Below are positions 17,510-27,343 of a stretch of 64,000 nt of DNA, in pieces. Origin of the DNA: UTCFX2 sp963726375 (GTDB lineage Bacteria > Chloroflexota > Anaerolineae > Anaerolineales > UBA4823); NCBI GenBank assembly GCA_963726375.1, contig CAVSCE010000009.1, positions 248,001 through 312,000 of the forward strand, in the 5' to 3' direction. Made by a program: the position numbers and the translations under genes. A model generated the notes under the pieces. That model searched no databases and was not told where the DNA came from. It was given only the letters and a program-made list of their open reading frames with translations. Position 1 is the first letter of the stretch, and every line of letters begins with the position of its first letter.

Positions 17510-19350
17510 ATGGCTAACGAAATAGGATTTACTTTCTCGGATACGGTCGCAGGGTATGTTACTGGATTCGACCGGGAAAGAGATGTTTTTACGCTCAAGG
17601 CGAACAGCGGTCGTGAATACAATATCAAATTCGCCCCCGGCACTTACGCCTGGATCGTCAACAACCTCGAACATCCCCGCCACTGGTGTGGTGGTCAGAT
17701 GCGCGATATGCTCACCCCCGGTCGCTATCTGTACGCGTATTCTATCTTCTATCCTGAAAAGGACGGCTATGATTTAGAAGCCCAGTACCTGGTCTTCCCC
17801 TCGGCTCGCCCGGATTCGTTCGATTTCGAGCGCCAGGATTGGTGGATCGACCAGATTCGTTCTTTGGGTGCGTTCTATTTGAAAGCCCAGTTCAATGATC
17901 AGGAGATCGACTATAAGAATTACCGCACGACGCTCTCCCTTTCTGGTGAGAAATCCATGGATCACTACCGCCAGGAGACGGATACGATCTCGCGCCTGGT
18001 ATACGGATTTGCATCTGCCTATCTGCTCAGCGGCGATGACCGCTTTTTGGAAGGCGCCGAAAAAGGCACCCTTTATTTACGGGATCATATGCGTTTTTAT
18101 GATCCGGATGAGAAAATTGCCTACTGGTATCACGGCATCGATGTCGACGGGCGGCGTGAAACCAAGATATTTGCCTCGGAATTTGGCGATGATTTTGACG
18201 CCATCCCGGCCTATGAACAAATCTACGCTCTGGCTGGACCGATCCAGACCTACCGCATCACCGGCGACCCGGCAATTCTGAGAGACGCCGAGCTGACCGT
18301 AGACCTGTTCGACCGTTTCTTCCTGGATAAGGACAAGGGGGGTATTTCTCGCACCTGGATCCGATCATGCTCGATCCACGCGCCGAAAGCCTTGGTGCAA
18401 ACAAAGCCAAGAAGAACTGGAACTCGGTCGGCGATCATGCCCCGGCTTACCTGATCAACCTTTACCTGGCTACCGGGGAAGAGCGCTATTTCAAGATGCT
18501 GGAGTTTACCTTTGACACCATCACCGCTCACTTCCAGGATTATGAAAACAGCCCATTCGTCCAGGAGAAATTCTTCGAGGACTGGTCCCCCGATCGGACC
18601 CACATGTGGCAGCAAAATCGAGGCGTGGTCGGTCACAACCTGAAGATCGCCTGGAACCTGATGCGCATGTACGGAGAGCTTCCCAAGAAGGAATATGAGA
18701 AATTTGCTCGCAAGATCGCAGCGACCATGCCTTCGATCGGCGGCGACCAGCAGCGCGGCGGCTGGTACGATGTGATGGAACGCACCCTCGGACCAGGGAA
18801 ATCTCAATACCGATATGCTTTCCACGACCGCAAGGCCTGGTGGCAGCAGGAGCAAGGCATTCTTGCGTATCTGATTTTGCACGGCATTTTGAAGGATCCA
18901 GAATACTTGAAGATCGCCCGTGAATCGTCTTCCTTTTATAACGCTTTCTACCTGGATCACGACGATGGCGCGGTGTATTTCAACGTGCTCGCCAACGGCA
19001 TCCCCTATTTGATGGGAACCGAACGCTTGAAGGGCAGCCATTCGATGAGCGGATACCACTCCTTTGAGCTGTGCTACCTGGCCCAGGTCTATACCAACCT
19101 GCTGATCACAAAACGACCGTTGGAGCTTTACTTCAAGCCGCTTCCGGGCGGTTTCAAGGATAATATCCTGCACGTCTCGCCGGATATCCTGCCCAAGGGC
19201 AGTGTCTTCATCGAGCGCGTCTGGGTCGATGGGAGTGATTACTATGGGTTCGATGCCGATAAACTGACGGTCAACCTGCCGGACAGCAAGCAGCGATTGT
19301 CAGTAAAAGTGCGCATCGCCCCAAGTGAGAGCTATAAGAGAGGAAGCTGA
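17510..19350 (+). CDS. AGE-family-like (alpha/alpha)6-barrel protein (one frame change)
   Basis: About 612 residues; AAAGGAG lies before ATG 17510. Residues 1-110 form a beta-rich N-terminal domain (YVTGFDRERDVFTLKANSGREY). The rest resembles N-acylglucosamine 2-epimerase / cellobiose 2-epimerase-type barrels: MDHYRQETDTISRLVYGFASAYL, NSVGDHAPAYLINLYLATGEERYF, GVVGHNLKIAWNLMRM, KAWWQQEQGILAYLIL. A run of six G at 18337-18342 marks the frame change, so an indel in a homopolymer is likely. The family isomerises sugars at C2 through His residues. The long N-terminal extension and length are unusual for the ~400-residue epimerases, so another sugar-modifying role is possible. Confidence 0.65.
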
Positions 19351-19352
19351 GA

Positions 19353-19689
19353 ATGGAAATTCAGGTCATCGAACAAGCGGGCGCGACCCTGGCGGTCATT
19401 ATCGGCGATATTGACGGAAAAACCGCCAGTATCGTGCAGGAAAGAGTGCTGCCGCTGGTCAGCTCGGGGAAGAATTGCCTGCTGGATATGGGCAAGGTGG
19501 AGTATATGTCCAGTGCTGGGCTCCGGCTGTCTGTTGATGCTTTACCGGCACTCGTCTGCCAACAAAGGCAAGCTCGTGCTTTCTGGGTTATCGGATGAAA
19601 TCAAGGAAACCATGGATGCAACCGGATTCCTGGTGCATTTCACCGTGGTCAGTAATACTGCGGAAGGCATGGCTGCCTTTGCCAGCTAG
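19353..19689 (+). CDS. STAS-domain anti-sigma factor antagonist 1 (one frame change)
   Basis: About 112 residues. MEIQVIEQAGATLAVIIGDIDGKTASIVQERVLPLV is the usual STAS beta strand/helix start, and VEYMSSAGLRL contains the Ser of the D/E-x-x-SSAGL phosphorylation site of SpoIIAA/RsbV proteins. Near 19540 the frame moves to NKGKLVLSGLSDEIKETMDATGF, the normal C-terminal half. It follows the AGE-type gene by 2 bases. It would bind an RsbW-type kinase, such as the one at 22276, in its unphosphorylated form. Confidence 0.78.
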
Positions 19690-19699
19690 GAACCTGTGA

Positions 19700-21874
19700 A
19701 TGGAACGAATCGATATCTACCCAACCCATGAATTTGGCGGCTATAAAATCCGCCCAGGGCGGGCTTACCCTTTGGCGCGACGATTGTCCCTGGCGGTATC
19801 AATTTTTCCGTTTTTTCCAGGCATGCCAGCTACTGCGTCCTGGTGCTTTACCGCAAAGGGGAAAAAGAGCCGCTGGTCGAGATTCCGTTTCGAGGCATGT
19901 TTCGAAAGGCGAGCACCGGCGAGACGGTCTGGGGTGAATTCCGGATTGGAAATGTCTATACCATGACGGTGTTTGACCTGGACTACGAAAATATCGAATA
20001 TGGATACCGTTTCGAAGGACCATATTCCAGGGTGCGGCGCGGCGAGCCGGGATACCATCGTTTCGATCCCTCCCAGGTGCTCCTGGATCCCTATGCCAGG
20101 GCGATCGGTGGTCGGGATGTATGGGGCTCTGAGCCCGATTGGTCTGATCCATACCAGCACCGCGGCCGTGTTGTTTATGATGACTTCGATTGGGAGGGCG
20201 ACCGTCCGCTTGAAATTCCCTTCGAAGACCTGGTGATCTATGAAATGCATGTGCGCAGTTTCACGCGGGACGCCTCTTCTGGCGTCCGCCAACCAGGCAC
20301 GTTCTCGGCAATTCGCGACAAGATCCCATACCTGAAAGATCTTGGGATCAACTGCGTTGAATTGCTTCCAATCTACGAATTCGACGAGTTCGAAAACGGT
20401 AAGAAAGACCCGATTCTGGGATCAGTGGCAGAAGTTGAATTATTGGGGATACAGCACGGTGGGTTTCTTTGCCCCCAAGGCGGGGTATGCCGCCACCGGT
20501 CGAACCGGGGATGGCACCATGGTTGCGGATGAGCTGAAAACCATGGTCAAAGAGCTGCATAAGAATGGGATCGAGGTCATCCTGGATGTGGTTTTCAACC
20601 ACACCGCCGAAGGCAACGAATTTGGCCCCACGATCTCCTTCCGCGGCATCGATAACACAACCTACTATACCCTGACCCAGGATGGGTATTATTTCAACTT
20701 CAGTGGAACCGGAAACACCCTGAACTGCAACAACCCGATCGTGCGGGACATGGTTCTGGATGCTCTGCGCTACTGGGCAGCGGAATACCATATCGATGGG
20801 TTTCGTTTCGATCTGGCCGCCATTCTGGGTCGTGACTCCATCGGGGTGCCCCTGGCGAACCCGCCCCTGCTGGAGACCCTGGCCTACGATCCGATCCTTG
20901 GGAAATGCAAGCTGATCGCAGAAGCCTGGGATGCAGGCGGCTTATACCAGGTTGGTTCGTTCCCGGCCTACGGCCGCTGGGCAGAATGGAACGGCAAGTT
21001 TCGCGATTCAGCCCGCCGTTTCCTGAAAGGGAGATGCCGGTATGCTCGGCGAGATGGCTCAGCGCCTGCAAGGCTCGCCCGATCTGTACCGCAGCCGGGG
21101 GCCGACAGCTTCGATCAACTTCATGACCGCCCATGACGGGTTTACACTGATGGACATGGTGTCCTACAATGAAAAGCACAACTGGGACAACCTTGAAAAC
21201 AACAACGATGGATCGAACGACAACTATAGCTGGAACTGCGGTTGGGAAGGTCCTACGCGACGATTTCTGGATCAATCCCTGCGCTCCCAGCAGATCAAGA
21301 ACGCTGCGGTGATGATGCTGGTCAGCCAGGGGGTTCCCATGATCCTGATGGGTGATGAGATGGGCCGCAGCCAGTCTGGCAACAACAACACCTACTGCCA
21401 CGATAACGAGCTGAACTGGCAGGATTGGTCGCTGCTGGAGAAGAATGCTCATCTGTACCGCTTCTTCAAGCAGATGATCCAATTCCGACATGCGCATCCG
21501 ATCTTGCGAAACAAAACCCATTTCCAAAACCAGGATGCAAAAGGCACCGGCTACGCGGATATCACCTGGCACGGCACTCAGGCCTGGAATGCAGACTGGA
21601 ATGGGCAGCGCGATTGGTTTCATGCTCAACGGTAAGTATGCCAGGGATGGATCTCATGCGTGATGATTTCATTTATGTTGGTATGAACATGCACTCGGAG
21701 ACGCTTCCATTCGAGCTGCCAGGCTTGCCGGATGGATGCCAGTGGCATGTCTCGGCAAATACCAGCATGCCCTCTCCTCAGGACATCTGGGAGCCGGGCT
21801 CAGAACCCCGTTTAGAAGATCAACAAGGCTATACAGCTGCGGGACGATCGATCTTTATCCTCGTTGGCAGATAG
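19700..21874 (+). CDS. glgX: Glycogen debranching enzyme, GlgX/isoamylase type (frameshifted)
   Basis: About 725 residues after joining frames; changes lie near 19770, 20410, 21033, 21610 and 21660. Order: CBM48-like N-terminal domain (VPGGINFSVFSRHA), then LVIYEMHVRSFTRDASSG, the GH13 regions LDVVFNHTAEG, HIDGFRFDLAAILG (nucleophile Asp), LIAEAWDAGG (acid/base Glu) and NFMTAHDGFTLMD (His-Asp transition-state residues), then the C-terminal sheet domain. It hydrolyses alpha-1,6 branch linkages of glycogen-like glucans in the cytoplasm. It is unusual to find it between two STAS genes of a partner-switching module; joint regulation with the sigma-control genes is likely. Confidence 0.88.
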
Positions 21875-21923
21875 ACTTTTAGATAGGATAATCACACGAT
21901 ATTTCAGATCAGGAGAGGTACAA

Positions 21924-22266
21924 ATGGCTTTTAGCGCAGAACTCAAGATGACCTCTGCTGGGGTTGCAATCATTACGCTTGTTGGAGAGCTCGATGCAAG
22001 CGTGGCCGATCAATTCCGCAGCGAAATCCAGAAAGCCGCCGACCAGGATGCAAAACGACTGGTATTAATGCTCAAGGGGCTGGAATACATGGCCAGCGCT
22101 GGCCTGCGCGTTTTGATTTTCGCCAAGCAGAAAATGGGGTCGCAGGTCGATATATACGTCGTCGAACCTACCGAAGCGATCCGCGAGACCATCACAATGA
22201 CAGGATTTGTGCAGAAGCGTGATCGTGATGGATGAATATATCGCTTCTGAAATCGAAACGATTTAG
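21924..22266 (+). CDS. STAS-domain anti-sigma factor antagonist 2 (frame change at end)
   Basis: About 113 residues; AGGAGAG precedes ATG 21924. AIITLVGELDASVADQFRSEI, LVLMLKGLEYMASAGLRVLI (phosphorylatable Ser in ASAGL) and TMTGFVQ give a full RsbV/SpoIIAA-like STAS domain. The last residues probably read ...VIVMDEYIASEIETI to the stop at 22264-22266 after a one-base shift near 22215, rather than stopping at 22235. It lies directly before the RsbW-like gene, the classical order for such pairs. Confidence 0.82.
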
Positions 22267-22275
22267 GCGACACCC

Positions 22276-22715
22276 ATGGATGGGCTGACCGTACCAGGAA
22301 CGCTCAATTCTCTCTCCGCTATCCGAAGGTATGTGAAGGAGGTTGGAGAGAAAGCTGGTTTGGATCGTAAGGCCATCTATAGATCTCAGCCTGGCAGTGG
22401 ATGAGATTGCCACGAACATCGTTACGCATGGGTATGAAGAAGCCGGTTTGGAGGGAGAGATTGCGATCTCTGCAGACACTCCAACCTTCCACGCTGACAA
22501 TCCTGTTGACCGACACAAGCCAGGAATATGATCCATACGGGAAGAAGGATCCGGATAACCTGGATAAACCGATCAGCGAACGTCCGATCGGCGGTTTGGG
22601 CGTCTTCCTGGCTGTGCGCGGTGTGGACGACTTCCACTACGAATACACCGATGGACAAAATTTCCACACATTCGTTGTCAACATCCCGCCTGATCAAACC
22701 GGGTTGGGTGAATAG
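22276..22715 (+). CDS. RsbW/SpoIIAB-like anti-sigma Ser kinase (two frame changes)
   Basis: About 146 residues. MDGLTVPGTLNSLSAIRRYVKEVGEKAGLD is the usual start. After a change near 22382 the N-box DEIATNIVTHGYEEAG appears, and after another near 22490 the G-box DKPISERPIGGLGVFLAVRG. This is the compact HATPase_c fold of RsbW/SpoIIAB/BtrW kinases, which phosphorylate STAS partners and, when free, sequester a sigma factor. No sigma factor gene is in the window, so the final target is elsewhere or is not a sigma factor. Confidence 0.8.
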
Positions 22716-22727
22716 AAAGGCAACTCC

Positions 22728-24720
22728 TTGGACCAATTTCAAGAAGTCATCGAGATATTGAGAAAAGAGCGGCTGTTTTGGGGAATGCCCGAACAGGTGC
22801 TCGTCGATCTGGCAAGGCGGGCGAAGCCTGCCTTTTATTCCCCGAACACCGTGATCGTCAAAGAAGGCGAAGAAGGCAATGCCATGTTCTTAATCCTGCA
22901 TGGAGAAGTACATACCCATGTAGATGATTTCATCCTGGATAGGCTTGGCACCCTTGGAAATCTTCGGGCAGATCGGGTTGTACGATGGTGTGAAACACAT
23001 CTACTCCGCTACCACGGATACTCCGATTGAGGTTCTGCGTTTCGAACAGCAGGACTTCCACGAGATCGTTGAGAACAACCCGACCCTCAGCTCGATCCTT
23101 GGAAGAAACCTGCTCAACTTGTTGAATGACACCCTCAAAGACCTGTTCAATCTGCGCCTCAGGATGGAGAAAGACATCCTGCCGTTGGGGATTGCCATGT
23201 CTCAAGAAGGGAATATCGACCACCTTCTCGAAAGGATGCTTTTCGAAGCGAAGAAAATCTGCAATTCAGATGCAGGGACGCTCTATTTGAGGACGGACGA
23301 CGACCGGCTTGCATTCAAGATCATGTACACCGATTCGCTTGGGATCGCACGTGGAGGCAGGTCCGGAGAGCCGATCGACTTTGAGCCGCTCCCGATTTGC
23401 GATGTCGAAACCGATGAGCCGAATACACGAAACGTGGCCAGCTATGTCGCCGCAACCGGCTCCACAATCCAGATCCCGGATGTTTACAATGCAGCCCACT
23501 TCGACTTTTCAGGGACGAAGGAGTTCGACAAGAAAACTGGTTATCGAACCGTATCCATCTTAACGGTGCCTCTCAAAAATCATGAAGGGCGCGTGATTGG
23601 TGTGCTCCAGCTCCTGAACGCAATGGATCCCGAGACCGGGGTGATCAAGCCGTTCAACGAATACCACAAACTGGTTGTCGAATCGCTCACCTCCCAGGCA
23701 GCTGTCGTGCTTAATACCCAGATGCTGCTCCTGGAACAGCAAAATTATGTGAAGCTCGAGCAGGATTTGAAAGTCGGCCGGCAGATCCAGCTGGGTTTCC
23801 TCCCGAGCGTGCTGCCTCAGCTTCCCGGTTACGAGACGGCCGGGCTGCTCGATCCGGCGCGCGAGGTCTCTGGAGATTTTTACGATATCTTCACCCTGGC
23901 GGATGAAGACCGCCTCGCCTTCATTATCGGGGATGTCTGTGATAAGGGTGTCGGAGCAGCGTTGTTCATGGCGCTTTTCCGCAGCCTGCTCCATTCATTT
24001 GCGGAGCAGTACTACCAGGAGCAGTTCCTGACCCTCTTAGAGATCGGCTCTGTAGTTCCTGGTGAGCTTCGCACTACCCGGCTGAACCGCTCCGTAGGAG
24101 CTACCGCACTGAACAACGCCATCATGCAGACAAATACATATATTGCCAGCCACCATATGGATGCGAACATGTTCGCGACCGTTTTCTTTGGGGTTCTCGA
24201 TGTCCCGTCGAACAAGCTTTATTACATCAACGCCGGGCACGAACCACCGATGGTAATCGGAAGAAATGGGGAGCTGAAAGCCTCGCTCGCGCCAACAGGA
24301 CCGGCATTGGGCGTGTTTGCTGATGCAAAATTCGCGATCAATTCGGTCTACATCCAACCCGGAGACACGGTATTTGGATACACCGATGGCGTCCCCGACG
24401 CTAAGAACTCATCCGGTGAAAAATTTGGCAAGCCGAAGCTCAAAGACCTGCTCAACCAGCCTCAAAATTCGGCATCTGAGCTTCTGAACCGGGTGTATAT
24501 CCGTCTGAACGAACACATCCTCGAGACGCTTCAATTCGACGATATCACGATGATATCGCTCCGTCGGAAGGATATAGCTTTACTCCAGCATACCCTGAAA
24601 AATCAAGGTGCTTCTGGCAGCTTAAAACAGTTGCCAGAAGCCGGCTGGACCGTATGGTCGGGGTTGGCGACCAGAACGCACAGGCTGTCAGCTCCGGGAG
24701 GGACATCGCTGACTTTATAA
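22728..24720 (+). CDS. cNMP-binding / GAF / SpoIIE-type phosphatase
   Basis: Starts at TTG 22728 with GAAAGG upstream. Residues 1-130: cyclic-nucleotide-binding-like domain (VIVKEGEEGNAMFLILHGEV; frame change near 22953, then IFGQIGLYDG). Next a GAF domain (LLERMLFEAKKICNSDAGTLYL ... LTVPLKNHEGRVIGVLQLLNA). Then a short helix (KLEQDLKVGRQIQLGFLPSVLP) and a PPM phosphatase domain with EVSGDFYDIF, IIGDVCDKGVGAALFMA, INAGHEPPMVI, YTDGVPDAKNSSGEKFG and FDDITMISLRR. It should dephosphorylate STAS partner(s) in response to ligand binding. The normal family end is near 24575; the ~48 residues beyond overlap the opposing kinase gene and may come from one more indel. Confidence 0.87.
24597..24641 (-). 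terminator. Hairpin terminator between convergent phosphatase and kinase genes
   Basis: GCTTCTGGCA at 24610-24619 pairs with 24632-24641. The stem extends by G-T, C-G and T-A to 13 bp with a 6-base loop. On the minus strand it is followed by ACCTTGATTTTTC, a T-rich tail, so it suits an intrinsic terminator for the kinase gene. The stem overlaps the last codons of that gene. Confidence 0.7.
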
Positions 24721-26944
24721 CCGCTGAAGGGCGATGGTCCTCCCCAGCTCAAGCGGTTCCCGGATCCGTTATCGATCCCAATCTCATTTACCGGCACAGT
24801 GTTAAAGAAGATAGTGCATGTGGGTGCCCGGGTATTTCTCAGTGAAATTGTGAGAAATATACTCAACGACAAAGCGAGCCTGGTCGTCGACTGTTATTTG
24901 CTTGATTTCCACGAATGGACCGGAACCAATTACCATTCCCGTGGGGACAGGGGGAGGTTGAACCATGCTCAGCTCTAGTGATATCCCCATTGAAAGTAGT
25001 CGTCGCATTAGAAACCCAGCAGGTTTCCGTCTTCTCGGCTGGATTACGAACAAACCACCAGCTCTCGTCCGGAGAAAGCCCTTCGACGAGGGCTGAGTGA
25101 CCAAAGTTAATCGTTCGTATCTCCGGATACTCCTCGCCCGGTCCGTATCGACAGATTGTCTCAGAATTGGAAGTGATTGAATTCACGTCCGGGAGCGGCC
25201 GGCAAGTTCCGCTGCCCGGGATCATGTTTCCGTCGAAATGGGCGACCAATACGCATAATTCAACTGCGCTTCGATCGCGAGCCGTTGTTTTCAATCCCAT
25301 ATATGGCGGCGCTTCGGTAAAGATCGAATAAAATCCTTCTTGCGGAACACCCGAAACTGTGAGCGGCGCAGTATTGAAATAGAAATGAGCGCGGTCTCCA
25401 CGGGCGGTTTTGTCCAGGTTCAGAACCTCAAAATCGACCACGTAGCGGTCCTGGTTGTCGATCTGAATCGGACTGAGCTGGATAAAAGGGATATCGAGCG
25501 GGGATGGCTGGCGCTGCGCTGAGAGATGCCATGGATGTGGGCGTAAACTGCGGGGTTTCGAGCGAAGAGGTCTCCATCGAATGATTTTCAGTTGGAATCG
25601 CTTCAACCGTCGCGGCTGCTGCAGTTTCGATTGGCAGAACAGCAGCCGCAGGTTCCTGGGTCGGAAGAGCTGCAGGTGCTGCGAGTGTCGAGCTGGCTGA
25701 GTTGTCTCGCCCTTCCGCGATTTGCTGATTTCGAGCCGACCTGCGCAAGACAAACCCTGTGCTGAGCAGGAGAACGACAAGGAAAACTCCTGCGCCAATC
25801 CAGATACCTGCTCTCCGACCAGATCCATGGTCTTTTGCTGGTTTTGGCAGCGCAGGTTCGTGGACTGCTGCGCCGGATCCTGCCGTAAGGCCGGCGTCCG
25901 GTGCGGCATTCACGGGTTTTGACGTGCCTGTCGGGATGGCTGAGCTGCCGTTGGAATTTGCCAGGCCTGTCTGGGAAGCTGAAACTTGCTCCTGCCAGTT
26001 TTGCGACTGCGCATATGTTCTCAACAGCGCAGGATCGATCTTTCCCTGCACCAGGGTGCTGTCTGGCTGCGTATCGGCAGCTGGTATGCTGCCTTTGAAG
26101 GGAATTCAACACTCTGTTAAGTACTGCGCCCATTTCTCCAGCTGTCCGAAAACGGTCTTCCCGGTTTTTTGCCAGGGATTTCTTGATAATTGCGACCAGG
26201 TCCTCCGGGATATCCGTCCGGAGCTGGTGCAGGTCTGGGACCGGATTATTCTGAACCATCATCATCAGCGTAATCGCCGAATCTGAGTGGAAAGGCAGCT
26301 GACCTGTCAGCATCTCGAACAGCGTGACGCCGAGCGAGTAAATATCTGAGCGAGGCTCTGGCGGATCTCCGCGGATCAGGTCGGGAGGCATATAGGCGAT
26401 CGTACCGACAATGGTCCCGGTAGTCGTGTGCGAATCCCCCTGCTGCAGCTTGACGATCCCAAAATCCATCAGGATAGCCTGACCTCGCTCGTCGATCATG
26501 ATATTGGCCGGCTTTATATCGCGATGGATCATCCCAAGTTGGTGGGCATAGTCGATCGCCGAGCATACCCCCATCGTGAAACGGATCGCCATTTCTGGGG
26601 ACAATTTGTTCCCCACTGAGCTGGTACCTGTGCAGCAAGGCCTGGAGCGACTCGCCGGGCAGGTATTCCTGCACCATGTAGTAGACATCTCCATCATTGT
26701 TAAAATCGAATACCTGGACGATATTGGGATGGCGCAGTCGGGCGACCGCCCGGGCTTCATCCTCAAATCGAGCGGAAAACTTTGGATCCCCCGACATATG
26801 CGGGTGAATCATTTTGACTGCGACAATCCGCTGCAGATTTGGATCCAGGGCCTTATAAACGGAGGACATGCCTCCCTGGCCGATCAGTTCCTGGATTTGA
26901 TACCTGCCGCCGAGGGTTGAACCTATCCTGTCAAAACTCGCCAT
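24603..26944 (-). CDS. Membrane Ser/Thr protein kinase with SH3b-containing ectodomain (frameshifted)
   Basis: Start ATG 26944 (MASFDRIGSTLGGRYQIQEL). Frame changes near 26612, 26095, 25510, 24970 and 24808. Kinase domain: LIGQGGMSSVYKA, VAVKMIH, MIHRDIKPANIMID, LMDFGIVKL, GTIAYMPPDL, SDIYSLGVTLFEMLTGQLPF, all Hanks-type motifs present. A low-complexity linker leads to one membrane helix (GIWIGAGVFLVVLLLSTGF). Outside are two related ~90-residue modules (PFIQLSPIQIDNQDRYVVDF and PFVEIKQITVDDQARFVVEY, each ending in an ELCVLVA / SLCVLVA motif) flanking an SH3b domain (CRYGPGEEYPEIR ... WWFVRNPAE). It likely senses cell-wall or extracellular ligands and phosphorylates Thr/Ser targets. The FHA protein at 8871 is a plausible partner. 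Confidence 0.85.
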
Positions 26945-27343
26945 TTCTTCTCTCCAAAATCCATTCCTGCATTTCCTCAGGTTTCTGATGAAAAATGAGT
27001 TCCGATTACAAGAAAGTGCAGCCTGGGGCATCCTTAAATATTTACAGCAACCTTGGGATTTCGAGATTGCTGCAAATTTTGGTTTTGATGCCAGGCATCC
27101 ATGATCATCTCTTTCGAGAGACCGACAAATCCTGCCTGCAATATTATAATAATTAAGATAATATTTATCATTATTATAGCCGAGAGCAGGGAAAAAGTCA
27201 AGAAACTGACCTCGAATTTATTGGCTCGAACCTCGAGATATCAAACATCCTGTCCAGGTGAAGTTTATGGTAGGATTAAAATAAATCCGAAAGGTCCTTC
27301 CGGACCTGCGGGTAAAGTCAAAAAACCGAACTGTTTAACAAAC
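26945..27343. other. Divergent promoter region, kinase / ABC exporter
   Basis: There is no supported gene in ~400 bases between the divergent kinase and exporter genes. It contains a very AT-rich block (27137-27182) with nested inverted repeats, annotated separately. The rest is unremarkable. The in-frame extension of the exporter ORF upstream of 27344 has no ribosome-binding site and was not accepted. Confidence 0.5.
27145..27178. promoter_or_regulatory. Nested palindromes, candidate operator
   Basis: TATAATAAT (27145-27153) is matched by ATTATTATA (27170-27178). Inside lies GATAA-tat-TTATC (27157-27169), a perfect 5-3-5 palindrome. Such AT-rich dyads are typical binding sites of dimeric regulators, but no regulator gene is adjacent, so this rests on sequence symmetry alone. 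Confidence 0.4.

Noticed and set aside
18337..18342. Programmed frameshift at the six-G run in the AGE-type gene
   Set aside because: One extra G in the run restores a single full-length frame, and no stimulatory structure or stop-codon arrangement typical of programmed sites is evident.
18250..19173. 307-codon minus-strand ORF opposite the AGE-type gene
   Set aside because: The plus strand continues a coherent barrel protein across the frame change. The antisense translation shows no family features.
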